Shown here: positions 13,104 through 26,800 of the stretch, piece by piece
How positions within the stretch are numbered: position 1 is the first letter of the stretch
Layout: each line of letters opens with the position of its first letter
NCBI GenBank assembly: GCA_019802505.1
Contig: JAFMOC010000039.1
Location: 1,240,001-1,304,000 of the forward strand
Reading direction: 5' to 3'
DNA length: 64,000 nucleotides
Source: Corydoras sp. C115
Lineage: Eukaryota > Chordata > Actinopteri > Siluriformes > Callichthyidae
Made by a program: the position numbers and the translations under genes
Notes under the pieces: model-generated
What the model saw: the letters and a program-made list of their open reading frames with translations, nothing else
The model's database searches: none
Told to the model about the DNA's origin: nothing

Positions 13104-16100
13104 CCAATCTGGTGGAGCAGGTACACTTTGATAATAACATTTTGTAAAAGTTTTATGAAGCGGTGTTTTAAGAATTCGGTTATTAATTACTGTTCAACTC
13201 TGAAGTGAGCAAATGAAAGACAGCGTAACCATGTGCACAGTAAACTGTAATGACCTGCCATTAAATGTTTACAAGGACGGGCACTTGTTCTGTGCAGCAT
13301 GCTGTGTAAAGTGGCTACATGCCTCAGCAATGCATTTACCTCAAACTCCTCTTGGAAATAATGACTGCTCTCCCCAGCTTCAGGGTCAAAGAGCTACTGA
13401 GCAATGTTTCAGCATGTTTGACTCTCCATCATCCCTTAGTATGCTCCATAGCAGTTCTGCATTGCTTTGACAGACCACAGCCTCAGGACTTTGGAAGGTC
13501 TACATACAGTTCTGTTGATTTTATATAAAGGCAACTCGATCAAAAAGCAGCATGACAGCACTCTTTCCCTCAGGTCCGACCTGCTCTGCTTATATGCTCT
13601 AATTACGTCTCTCGCATAGTCGTAATCATGCACGACACTTGGAGCTGTTTATGTTGCTATTATACCCATGGGGACTAGGTATTTAAGCAACTAATGTTGT
13701 AATTTAGAGCTCACTGCCTCTAAGGGCGCAGCAACAGTGAGAGACAGAGTGCATGAAAATAAGGCTTGCCGGTAAACAGGATTAAACACGGTCAGTTGTG
13801 ATTGCTAACAAATTTGCACATTTTGTTTATAGACTGCTGGTATTTTGTTCACCTGAAATAATGTTTATGTTAATCATGTCATCTGTCCACTCTTCGTGCC
13901 CTCTCAGCTGAGCTAGGTCATGAAATTAGCATTAGAAGAAGCTGATACCTGATAATTATCCCCAACTAATTGTGGCACAGTGACCTAACTGGCTCTTTTC
14001 AAACAAGGAATAAAAAAACACTAATGATCTGATGCTGGCTGGTTTGGGTTTGTCAGTTTTTTTTGAAGCCCTTGAGAAAAAAAAAAATCTCAATTAGCAT
14101 AAAAGACTAATGCTCATTATTAGATCAGAGCATTTATAAACTACACAAAAGTATGTGGACACCCATGTTTTAAACAGCAATGTTCTTTCAGCTGTGAACG
14201 TTGAGCTTGGGGAAATCTTTTTTGTTTTTGTCTGACTTGTTTTATTATGAAGCATTGATTGTTAAAGGCATGTTTGGATGAAACCTTGGTAAGCTGCATA
14301 AAATCTGCTGTATGTTGCATTGGACACAGTTAGAATGAATTTATTCATTGTGTGATTTTTTTTTTTTTTTTTGTATTTAAAGTTATTTAATTAATTACAT
14401 TAAAGCTCTGTGCCACAAAAGATGAGAAAAATCAAATATGGTGATGATTACAGAATGGTGGGCTATGTGATATAGCAATATATATCGTCCCACTTATAGT
14501 GTGAATAATAACATATTTAAATAATACATTTGTTAAATATTAAAGTAATTAGTTAAATATAATCATTTATTTATGTACGTATTTTATTCTATTTTTTTAA
14601 AGCCCGTAATGGAGCTCATCTTTTCATCTTATTGCCATACTAGGGACTAGGGTTGTAAGTGGGTATGGGGGGGGTATGGGGGGTCCCCCATGCCCGTCCA
14701 GGGGAGCAGGTTTTGGGCACTGGGCAGATACACCCAGAACAGGGTGCCAATCTATCACTGGGCACACACTCACTCACTTACTCACACACATTAAATTGTG
14801 GAATTAAAATTCATTCAAAAACATTAAATTCACCTTGAATCCATGTTTTGAACTGTGGGAGAAAACCAAAGAACCCGGAGGAAACCCTCACAGACATGGC
14901 GAGAACATCTGGGAACTCCTCCCAGATCATGATTTAAACCTGGATCCATGATTTAAACCACTACGCCTTTGTGCCACCAGGTTTTTATACACTTATTTCA
15001 AAAGTTCTTATTTTAAAAATGTACACAATCAAAAAGATAACACAATCAACATGTTTTTTATATGTGTGTATTGTATTTAAATTTAACATGTGCTATTATT
15101 AAAAACATCTTTTTTTAATGTTGTGTTTCTACTAACTGTTTAAACTAAGTCTCTTCTCTTTTGACTATTAAATACAGGTTGGATCAATGCAGTCTAGTCA
15201 ATACAAAAACTTCTTTTGTCACATACTTCTAACCGAAATCAATGCCGTGCTTGATACATCCATCAAGATAACAATACAAACCACTTAACCATTGCTTTCT
15301 GTCAATAAATAGTATAAAAGAGCCACACACATTAAAAAGAGAAGAAAGAACTGGTCATTAGCCATGAAGAAGTTTTGCCGTGGGTACCAATTCCGCAATC
15401 GCTGTAAATGATGAGATGGGTTTCAGACAATTATCCAGTAACACAGGCTGAAGTAACAAGTTATTTTGTATTCAGGGCTTAAAGTAGATGTGCTGGGTAG
15501 AAAACCACAATAACAACTTTATGAGAAATCCAATCTGGTGTCTTCAGTATCCTAGTATAAGAATATACTTCATGACATCATCTGATATTGAACTAACACA
15601 TCAGTATTAAGTAAGCTATTATTCATGTTTGATCAGGTTGGGTCATGTTTCAAACAGGTGGAGTTGCACAGAAACCTGCAAACTCATCTGTTCTGCTACC
15701 TCCATCTAACTCTCATGTCATCCAGCCCAACCAGACACCCAGCCAATTCAGAGGAGGCAGTTTGATTTCCAATGTCATCGTCAGTCTTAACGGTACTGCT
15801 TTTCTACAATCATCGTTTATATTGTTTTTCTACAATCATCGTCTGATATTGTTTTGCATTTTTTCTTTATTTTACAGGCTAATCGTTAGCCCACCAAATA
15901 TTTAATAAAGAATATTTATATAATGTTTTATTATTGATTTTGATAAGAAATTTCTTAATAATATGTTTTTTTAAATATTCAATATTGATTAAATTAAATA
16001 TTGAAATATTTATTGATTTTAATGTAATAGTATTAAACTTACTGATCTAAAATAATTCTTGGGTGGCACGGTGGCTTAGTGGTTAGCACGTTTGCCTCTC

Positions 16101-19100
16101 AAATTCCAATCTGGGTGGAGTTTCCATGTTCTCCCATGTCCGCGTGGTTTCCTCCCACAGTTCAGAAATGTGGATCAAGGTCAATTGAATTCTCCAAATT
16201 GTCCCGTATAGAATGTGTGTGTCTGTGTGAGTGAGTGTGTGCCCAGCGATAGATTGGCGCCCTGTCCTGGGTATATCTGCCCAACGCCCGAGACGTTCTC
16301 CCCTCCCCTGGATGGGCATTTGGTTTTAAGTCATTGTTAGATATACTGATTTTGATAGTGAGACTTTGTTAATGATGCTGGTTGTGATAAGAAAAGTTGG
16401 TGAATTTAATTTAACTCAAGATATTTTAATGAGCATTATAATAAAATAATTATCAAAAAAAAGTTAAATTTGATAACATTATTTTAATAAGATAAAATAA
16501 AATATAGCAGCACAGTGGCTTAGTGGTTAGCACGTTCGCCTCTTAGCGCTAGGGATTCCGGGTTCAAATCCCCATCTGAGTGGAGTTTCCATGTTCTCCC
16601 CATGTCTGCGTGGGTTTCCTCCGGGTTCTCCGGTTTCCTCCCACAGTCCAAAAACATGGATCAAGTCAATTGGGCTCTCCAAATTGCCCCATATAGAGTG
16701 TGTCTGTGTGAGTGAATGCGTGCCCAGTGATGGATTGGTGCCCTGTCCTGGGTCTATCTGCCCAGCGCCCGAAAGTTTCTCCCCTGGATGGGCATGCGGA
16801 ACCCCACCGCGACCCGAATAGAGGATAAAGCGGGAGATAATGAATGAATGAAAATAAAATATTCAAGGATAGATTGGCTCCCTGTTCTGAATGAATGAAA
16901 ATAAAATAGCTTTTGATGAGTAATTTTAATTAAATCTGATTTTAATAAGAATATATTAGCTGAGGATGTTGCATCTTATTAGAGATTTTAGTTAATATGC
17001 TGATTAAATAAGATTCTTTGTTACAGATTTTGATTTTAATAACAGTTTACACTTTTTGACATTTCAGTGTCTTTGTTAATGATGATGTTTTTGGGAAGAG
17101 TCTTTTATTAATGATCATTTTGTTTATATAATTATCAAATATATATATAAAAATACATACTTATGTACTTAATAATTTTTTATAAATTACATTTTGAGAG
17201 TGATCCTAAAGAAAAATTTGCGTATTAAATTGTATAATCAAAGTTTTTTCAAAGATGTTGATATTAATTAGGATTATTTATTTGTGTTTTTTGTTTCTTA
17301 TCAATTATATGTTTGCAGACAAAGTAAATATGTATGCTTGTCTAATGAATCTGTATAGTATCATTTCATAATAAATCAAATATTTTTAAATGCCGATTTT
17401 ATCATTTTCAAGGTTGTCTGTTTAAGTTTAGTGCACAGTTTATTCTAAAGAACTTTTTTTCAGGTGAACAGAATGTGTGAGTCAAGTCATACCAACTCTA
17501 CTCATGAGAAACCGCCGTACTTTTCTTTGCAGAACATCTCTCCACTTGCTTGTTTTCCCTAGAGGACTGCTGAAGCTCTGTTACATAAAAATAACAATTG
17601 CTGTGGGCTTCAGGAGAGGATTTACTGGAGAGTTCTTCCGAGTGGTGTTACCTGTCAGTCATAACACCATCTGTGTTTATTATGTAGCACAATACAGGCC
17701 TGGCTACAAGCTCAGTGGATGTGTATTTGTTTTTAAAGACTGTGTGTGCCTGTGTGTTGCAGCACACAATGTGAGTCTAGCCCAGCGCTTGCCAGAGATT
17801 GATGGAGAGTTGGCCAGTCTCCTGCAAAGTCAGATGAGAGAGGTGGGTGGTGCACTTCTGCATGGACGGACCGAAGCAGAAGAGTTGCGACAGCGAAAGT
17901 TGGAGAGGATGGAAGCAGTACGTCAGCATGAGGAAAACTGTCCCCGCATCAGCCAGGAAAAACTCAGCTCTGTTGTAAGATTTAACTGCAACTGCAGTGG
18001 GTTTTGGTTCTTTACTTCAAAGTTTTATTAGTTTTAAGTACCTGCTACCTAAATCTAATCCAACATCACTATGACCTCAGCTTTAGTTATAGTATTAGTA
18101 AGGCACAGCTATGTAAGTTTGTATCATATTTAATAATAACTTTGTTTTTAGAATACTAACAATACACAAATTCCACTTAATCCTCTTTTTGAGTTGTGGA
18201 GGGGTTCCCCATGCCCATACAGAGAATATTTTGGACAGATACACTGGGCGCAAACTCACTTACACAGACACACTCTAGATGGGGCAATTTAGAGCATTCA
18301 TATATTAGTTTCACCCCCCCAAAAAAAAAAATAAATAAATAAATAAATAAGAATGAATAAATACATTTTCATTTCAATTCAAAATGTATTAAATTGTATT
18401 AAAGTGTGATTTCCAGATGTGTCCAAAATAATTTGCCACCGCCTAACACTTCCAAAGAGGAACACTAATTACCTTCCAAATCTCTTGCTCTCCCAGAGGA
18501 GGAAGGAACATTGGACTCAGCACTCTCAGGACCTGCGGCTGATCGAGGCTTATCGAGAGCGTTGCAAAGCTGAGGGCATCATTAACATGCTAGGCCAGGC
18601 CATTAGCACCTCACACACAGTCTACGCTAAACTTGGGACTGCTGAGTTCTTCGAATTTGTGCTGAAGAATCCTTTCAACGTTGCGCAAACAATCACTATT
18701 GAGTCTGAAGACCCAGAGCTTTGGTGAGTTACATCATACACAAACACATGCATGTTTACATTATAAATAAATCTGTCAAAGTCTAGAAGTAGTATTTTGG
18801 ATAAAAGATAAACAAGTATGTTATTTTTGTCTATTTAAAACTATTAGTAGATTGCACCTGAAGTAACTAATTGTGGTGAAATGATTGGATATCCTGGTAG
18901 TTGTATGGTTGAAAACATATGTATTTGTTTGGGACTATATACACATATATATATATACTGTGTAGAGAGATTTTGCTAGGCCCGACATGTAGAAAAGTAA
19001 TCTAGTGGGCATATTACACAATGCAGTTTTTAAAAAACATTGGGAAAATATGTATTGTATATCACACATTGATACTGATATGAAGCAGTCAGAGGTGTGT

Positions 19101-20835
19101 GTTATCGGTAAAAATGTCACGGCTGGACAAACGGGTCCAGCCGTGATCTTGCATACTCAATAGCAGCATGTCAACGTCGATCTTTTTATTGTACCATTAG
19201 CAGCTAACTCAGCACTAATGACTGTGATAGGACAGTGAGCTTTGAACAGGATCAGTGAGGCATGAAAGTGCTGTTTTATTAAGCCCTGGTTAATATCACT
19301 GTGTATTGTAAAGGGTTGAAAAGCTGCATTGATAACTTACTTCTCTAGATGTGCTCCCTCATTGATACGCAGCTTCACTTTCTTTTTTCGAACACAAATG
19401 CATGAAATGGTATGAGTTTTTTTTTCCCTCAGTGGATCTCCATGAATTATCATAATTAACTAAAGGAATGTGTCACAGAGAAGAGCTGGAAGAGTCAGCA
19501 GTCTCCAGGCCTTTAATTAGCAGTGCATGAGATCACAATATAATATGGCAGTAATGTGGCTCGGAGCTTGAACCTCAGTCTACCATTGACGTCGAAAACC
19601 ATGCAACTGACATTAAGTTATTGTTTATTCCCCGAGCCACGAAGTTGAAATGAGTTTTGAAATGCCTGTCTGTACTGCACATTCAAAGACAATAAACTAC
19701 TCCGTTTGGTGGTTTAACATACAATTAAAACCAGCTAAGGATCAAGAATGAGTTTGAGCCTACAATCTTTCAAATTAGCCAAAACAACATGTTTTAGGGT
19801 GTACAGTCGTTGGCTGGTATTATATCAATTGCAGATTTACCACAAAATAAACATCTGCCATTGCAAAGTTGTACTGGCTATGATTATGGAGCAGCTTACA
19901 GAGCCTTCGTCATTGTTTAATTTAATAATTTTGTTTGCAAATGTTTGCTCGGGGGTTATGTTTTTGCCGCTCAGCTCTGGGGATCCAGGTTTGAATCCCA
20001 ATATGGGTGGAGTTTCTGTGTTCTGCCCATGTTCACGTAGGTTTTCTCCTGGTTCTCTGAACTGACTGTTCTAAATTTCCCTTATCTAAATTGCCTTAAT
20101 ATAATGTTCTGTATTTCTGTATTACAATAGCTTATGTAGTTGTTAATCAAATTGACTAACGGTATGGATTTATTCCAGTTTATTTATTTATTTAATGTAT
20201 TGTATTTTACTACTTTTACCTTAAAATTTAAATCAGATATTTAGGTTGCATTACATTTTTCTATGCCATAGCTAACAAATAAATCTCTGGATTAGTAAAC
20301 TGAATCTTATGCTCATGCAAATCACCAACATTTGCATGCTATGTATGTGTATGTGTTCGATTGGTTCCACCTTAAAGCTGCTATCATACATTTTTGCATA
20401 TATATCACTTCATAACATCTGTATCGGGAAAATGCCTAGAGCTACAGAACATAATGTTAGCAGGAGGACTGTGGGTGTATTCATAGCAACATAAATTAAG
20501 TATTTACAAGACCTTAAATTCAGAAAATACAACTAAGCCCATGGCTGCCATCTCTCTTATTTTCTTAGGCAATCAATAAATGTAAAGTGAAAATATTAAA
20601 ACTGGGGAAAAACTACATTGTGACTTGAGGCAATTGTCCACAGGTGTTTACTGAGAGTATAGTGATTTTGATAGCAGGGTTTATAATGAGCTTAATCCAA
20701 CCAAAAGCCACGAAAATTTTAAGGTACTCAATGTATGATGCAATAAAGAAACCTGCTACATATAAATATTAATAGTGTATTATTGTATTGTATAAATATT
20801 ATATTAATTATTGTTAAAAAATAAAATAAATTATT

Positions 20836-20897
<62 letters not shown>

Positions 20898-23800
20898 CGA
20901 TGGATTGGCGCCCTGTCCTGGGTCTATCTGCCCAGCGCCCGAGACGTTCTCCCCTGGATGGGCATGGGGAACCCCACCGCGACCCTAATAGAGGATAAAG
21001 CGGGAGATAATGAATGAATGAATAATTATGTATTATTATATACAATTATTATTTCGTATGCTGGCTTAGTGTTTAGCACATTCACCTCTCTGGTTAGAAT
21101 CCCAATCTGGGTGAAGTTTCCATGTTCTTCCTGGGTCCATGTGGGTTTCCTCTGGGTTCTCCAGGGTTCTTCCCACAGTACAAAAACATGGATTCAAGGT
21201 AAATTGAATACTCTAGATTGCCCCATATAGAGTGTGCCTGTGTGAGTAAGTGTGTGCCCAGCAATAGATTGTTGCCCTGTCCTGGGTGTATCTGTCCAGT
21301 GTCCGAAACGTTCTCCCCTTGATGGGTGTGGGGAACCCCCTGCGTCCCTAGTAGAGGATCAAGAGGAAGATAATGAATGACTTAATGAATGAATGAATAA
21401 AATAAATAAATGTAAAACAAACTTGATGTAAAGCTTGTTACATGTTTTTAAAATGGAATTGATATTAATATTTATTTTAAGGTTTACACATTGTAAAGGA
21501 TCCCATAATTCTGGAAAGACAAGAGTACAATTATCAGTTAACAGTTAATGCAGTTTTTCTTCCTTTGCCTTCCTTCATAACCCTGTTATATTGTACATTG
21601 TCATGTTTGCATTTTCTTGTTCTCAACTGCTTTCAGATCTTCTTTAGTGCTGGTACATAGACCACACAAGAGTATAACATGATGGGTCTTCATTTTAAGT
21701 CTCTGGGTTTTGTATGTAAGCAGGAGGTTTGAAACCTTGAAATTCATTTTTGATCATCTTTTCAGGAATATTCACTTGCCTGTGGCCTGAGGTGCCAGCT
21801 TTGATGTCTAAAGTACTATTTTCCTTCATGTGTTTCAGCATGAAATTTCCACTGTGAAACTAATATTTTATCCTCAGTTCTTGTTATCTTTTTACAACAG
21901 ATTCCCTGTAATGTCATTGCTTCAAAATTCGAGAAGTTCTGTTCACAGTCTAATAAAACCTCCATTCTTACCATGTTTTTAAGGCATAACAGTGTAGAGA
22001 AAGCTCAAGAAACCCCCCAAGCTGATTTTTCTTTTTCCATTTTTCGCTTTTTCCCCCCACTTTACTCTCTTGCTTCTCTACTTCTCTATGGGCAGTGTAA
22101 TACTGAAAGCTGAAGAATGGAGGTATTTTAAAGAACTGACAAAGACCTGCACTCCGTTGGAGGCGGAGATGTTTCACATAAGGGAGAATGACTCTACACC
22201 TCAGGTATACTTACGACCCAAAGAGAAAGTCCACATCCCACTCAAGTATCAGACCTTCCTCTCCGGCCATGTCTTACCATCTCAGGTAAAGATCCTAGAA
22301 ATTATATTCATCTATTCGCTGGATCTGTACAGGCTGTCCTTTGCCCAGCTTTTGGCTACAAGTGTCTCGAGACCATGGTTTACTAACAAGTAACATTTCA
22401 TGATGCAGAAGAACTATTCTTTACTATTTCATGTGTGATGTAACCTGATATTTAACTATAATGATCACAGCTACATTACTGAGCAGTATAAGAAATCCTG
22501 TACTTGCTCATGCACTCATATAATTTAGTCAACCAATTTGTGAATAAAGGGCGGCACGGTGGCTTAGTGGTTAGCACATTCGCCTCTCAGCGCTAGGGAT
22601 TCCCGGTTCGAATCCCCATCTGGGTGGAGTTTCCATGTTCTCCCCGTGTCCGTGTGGGTTTCCTCCGGGTTCTCCGGTTTCCTCCCACAATCCAAAAACA
22701 TGGATCAAGTTAATTGAGTTGTCTAAATTGCCCCATATAGAGTGTGTTTGAGTGTGTGAGTGTGTACCCAGCGATGGATTGGCGCCCTGTCCTGGGTCTA
22801 TCTGCCCAGCGCCCGAGACGTTCTCCCCTGGATGGGCATGGGGAACCACACCGCGACCCTAATAGAGGAAAAAGCGGGAGATAATGAATGAATGAATTTG
22901 TGAATAAACTCTTAAAATTAGGATAATATTAAAATTAACCAACGGAATAAAAAAAAGAAAGTGATTTAATTGATTTTGACTGTGGTTTGATTCTTGGGTC
23001 CAGATGGACTGATTTAAATAATTCTGCAAATGCTAATCTCTGGGGATTTTTTAGACATGACAGACTCTAGAGTTTATTCTCTAGAGAAATAGTTCTCTAA
23101 AAATAAAGGAAAATCTTGTCCCATGAGTGTTAAATCCACAGATGAATTACAATTCAATGACATTTTGACCTTCTTTAGTGGCTGAACAAAATATTCAGTG
23201 AGGTTTTTTTTTTTTGCAAGTAACTTCTGGTAAAAAATCTGGCAACCTGCTTTCTTTTTATTACATTGCTTGGCTTTGCTAAGAGAGTACACATAATATG
23301 TACTTAATATACATTGCTGTGCATTATGATGCTAAAATGCTATGGGAAAAGTGAAAGTCTAGAGACAAGATGATACAAGTTACATTTTACTTAAGAGGCT
23401 ATAAATGGCTATGGAAGTTCATCAATTCTGAATTTACATATTCTGTTTTGGTAAGGTTGGGACTTTTGGACTTTATATTTCAATTTATTAAGTTTTGTTT
23501 TGTGTAATGGATTTGTTAGTTCATTAGATTTTGGATAGATATGTTTAGCCATTTCCGTAAGATGTCAAAATGACTCACAGACTCACAAAGCCAAATCTTT
23601 TAATTAAATTATTTAATCTACTTGTTTTTTACAGCTTTTTAATATTTCTATACCACTTGTATACTAATGTTCTTAAAACACAACCCTCACTAATTATTAT
23701 TTTTTTTTTTTTGTAATTGCATTTAAATTTAATACAGTACCATTTAAAAGGTGAACACACCTTCTTGCTCCATTTTCTGTTTTCTCCACATAAATATATA

Positions 23801-26800
23801 TAAATATCTATATATATATATAGACCTTGTAGATTTCCAAATAGTTCAAGTTCAAGTATTTTATTTGTCAGACTATCTGTTTTCATTTTGTTGTTAGGTT
23901 CTCTGTACTCTATTAGCCATGACTATCACAGAACTTGGGTAGTGTATTGTTTATTGTCAGTTCTGCAGTGACACTAATGTGGTGAAGGGGCTTTAGTGCA
24001 GTTGTGCTGCTGTAGTTTTATTTAAACACCTCAGTGACACTGCTGGGATAGGAATAATGCACCAACCAATTAATACCTGCTCTCTGGTGGCACTATTGGG
24101 GTCCTGACCATTACAGCACAAAGTAAAAGGGACATATACATTATGTACTGTAGAACACAAAATGATGGACTACAGTCTGAAATTGTAGAACAAAGTCCAT
24201 CTTTATAGTAAGTGGAACTGATAACATGGACAATAAGTGGAGCAAACGGAAGGCGTGGCCAAACTGGGTCTGAAACAAACGTTATCAATCGGTTATAATT
24301 AACACAATTGAATATTTTGTGTAATGAAATGTCTGTCTTTCCATTGTTTCATGGCCACATATCTGCATTATGGAAGCTAATGAAAACTCATTTTTAAAAA
24401 CATTCTACAACTACTGGATGATGTGACTCATTGCTTGTACTTTCCCCTAGGCCTCAAGTGATTCAAAGATTTCTGAAAGTCAACCTTTTGAACATAGACA
24501 GCCATTTAACACCGTACTGGCTAAGTCTATCAAGGTAAGAACCTTGTCAGCATCTGCTTTAAGACTGACAGTTAGTGCATTACTGTCTAACATTTCCATG
24601 ACATTAAATTAAACCAGACGTTTGCTTTTAATATATGCATACTGCAAAGGAACCAAACAGCAGCAGGAAGAATAATTTATCCTATGTTGTGAGTTTTTAA
24701 ATGTGTGTTGTTAGTCAGTGTGAGTCCTAAATGTACTTATGGAAGTACAGTATGATTCTGCATTGTTGTTTATACTAGGGAATCTGAGGTGCTGATGATA
24801 CACTTGCTATCATATACAAATATGTGAAATATGTGAGTAATTAAAACCATATTGGATAATAATCGAGGCAACACGGTGTCTTAGTGGTTAGCATGTTCAC
24901 CTCTCAGTGATGGGGATTCAGGTTCAAAAGAGTTTCCATGTTCTTTCCGTGTCCCAGTGGGTTTCCTCTGGGTTCTCCGGTTTCCTCCAACAGTCCAAAA
25001 ACATGGATTCAAGGTAAATCATCAAACACCATCATTATTCTCAGTGCTGTAGTGGTGGTGATGCGTTACTTTGTTGCACACTTCCGAACTGAGAAACATC
25101 TTGTATGCAGAATCCTGTATTCACTGATGAAGTACTAGAGGAGGAGATGTGTGTAATATAGTGTACAGTGAGTGATTTTAAAAACTCAGTGCTATATCTT
25201 AACCAGTACTACCACTATAACATCAGTGTCACTGCATTACTGAGAATCATCAATCACCCTAAAAATACTTGCTCTGTGGGGGTCCTGATCATCAGATTAA
25301 AGAGTAAAGGGGACAAACAAAGTATGTTGAGAAACAGATGGACTACAAAATGTAATTGTAGATCTATATGGAGCTAATGTAATAGACAGTATAGAAGAAT
25401 AGAAACATGGTGGTGTGCCAGTGAGTGTGTTGCAATAAATGACATCATAAAGAATAGCATCTTCCTCATCACATGCAAGACCACTGTAATTCCTTCAGAT
25501 TGCTGATTATCCTCAGATAGAAGAGACACATCTCAATGAAAAGCTCTTTATGTGCAGATAGCTCTTTGGCAGACAGCCAAGCAGGCCAGCCCAGAAGTGT
25601 CATGTTTTCACACTGACTGGCTGACACCCCATGGGCTGTATGGGAGTAGACGCATGCATACTTCCAATATTTATCAGGTAATAATCACGTTTGCTTTGAA
25701 GGATAGTGACAGAAGCAAAATTAAAATGTCATTCTAGCCTATCAGAATGAAAGAAAATCATAAACTATCCATTGTTCCATGTGCATTGTTGCTATTGGTG
25801 TTGAATTGAATTATTCCAACTTTAGTCGATGTATCTTCACTACATGATGAAGGTCACTTCAGTGATTTCATGCATTCTGGTTTATAAAAGATAGTTTTCT
25901 TTTTTTTAAGAAAAGTATTTAGTGCACAGGGTGTCATGATAGTTCAACATGGGGTCTCCAGTTGAAATGCCAATCTGTGTGGCGTTTCCATGTTCTCCCC
26001 ATGTTCACATGGATTTTTTCTTCAGGTTCTCTTGTTACATCCCACATTACAAAAATATGGATTTAAGATAAATTAGCTACTCTAAATTGCCCATATCTAA
26101 ATTGCCCCATATAGTTTGTGTGTTTACATTTACATTACATTTGGTCATTTAGCAGACGCTTTTACCCAAAGCGACTTACAAGGTGAGCACAGGGTTAATC
26201 ACAACATCCCTGGAGCAATGAGGGTTAAGGGTCTTGCTCAAGGACCCACATTGGTAACTTCAGTGGAACTGGGATTTGAACCCCCAACCTTCAGATTGAT
26301 AGCCCTGGATCTATCTGCCTAGCATCCAAAACGTTCTCCCCTGGATGGGCAAGGGGAACCTACCTGCAAACCTAGTCCCTAGGATAAAGACCAATACATT
26401 AGTAAATATCAGGTGGCACGGTGGCTTAGTGGTTAGCACGTTCGCATCTTAGTGCTAGGGATTCCCAGTTCGAATCCCCATCTGGGTGGAGTTTCCATGT
26501 TCTCCCCGTGTCCGCGTGGGTTTCCTCCGGGTTCTCCGGTTTCTTCCCACAGTCCAAAAACATGGTTCAAGTCAATTGAGTTCTCCAAATTGCCCCATGT
26601 AGAGTATGTTTGTGTGAGTGAGTGTGTGCCCAGCGATAGGTTGGCGCACTGTCCTGGGTGTGTCTGCCCGGCGCCCGAGACGCTCTCCCCTGGATGGGCA
26701 TGGGGAACCCCACCGCGACCCTAATAGAGGATAAAACGGGAGATAATGAATGAATGACATTAGTACATATTTTACCTTTAACGAAAGCAAGCCTGGCGGC

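Noticed and set aside
13213..13470. 85-codon open frame with several Cys residues
   Set aside because: Residue order shows no zinc-binding spacing or known family; probably chance.
16591..16821. Open frame with SSHSPKTWIKS and CPGCVCPAPE-like residues, repeated at many places
   Set aside because: It is the V-SINE read as protein; the same peptide recurs wherever the SINE occurs (26452, 56242, 62769 and others).
17477..18031. 184-codon open frame as a single gene
   Set aside because: Only 17763-17974 is exon; the rest is intron on both sides of good splice sites.
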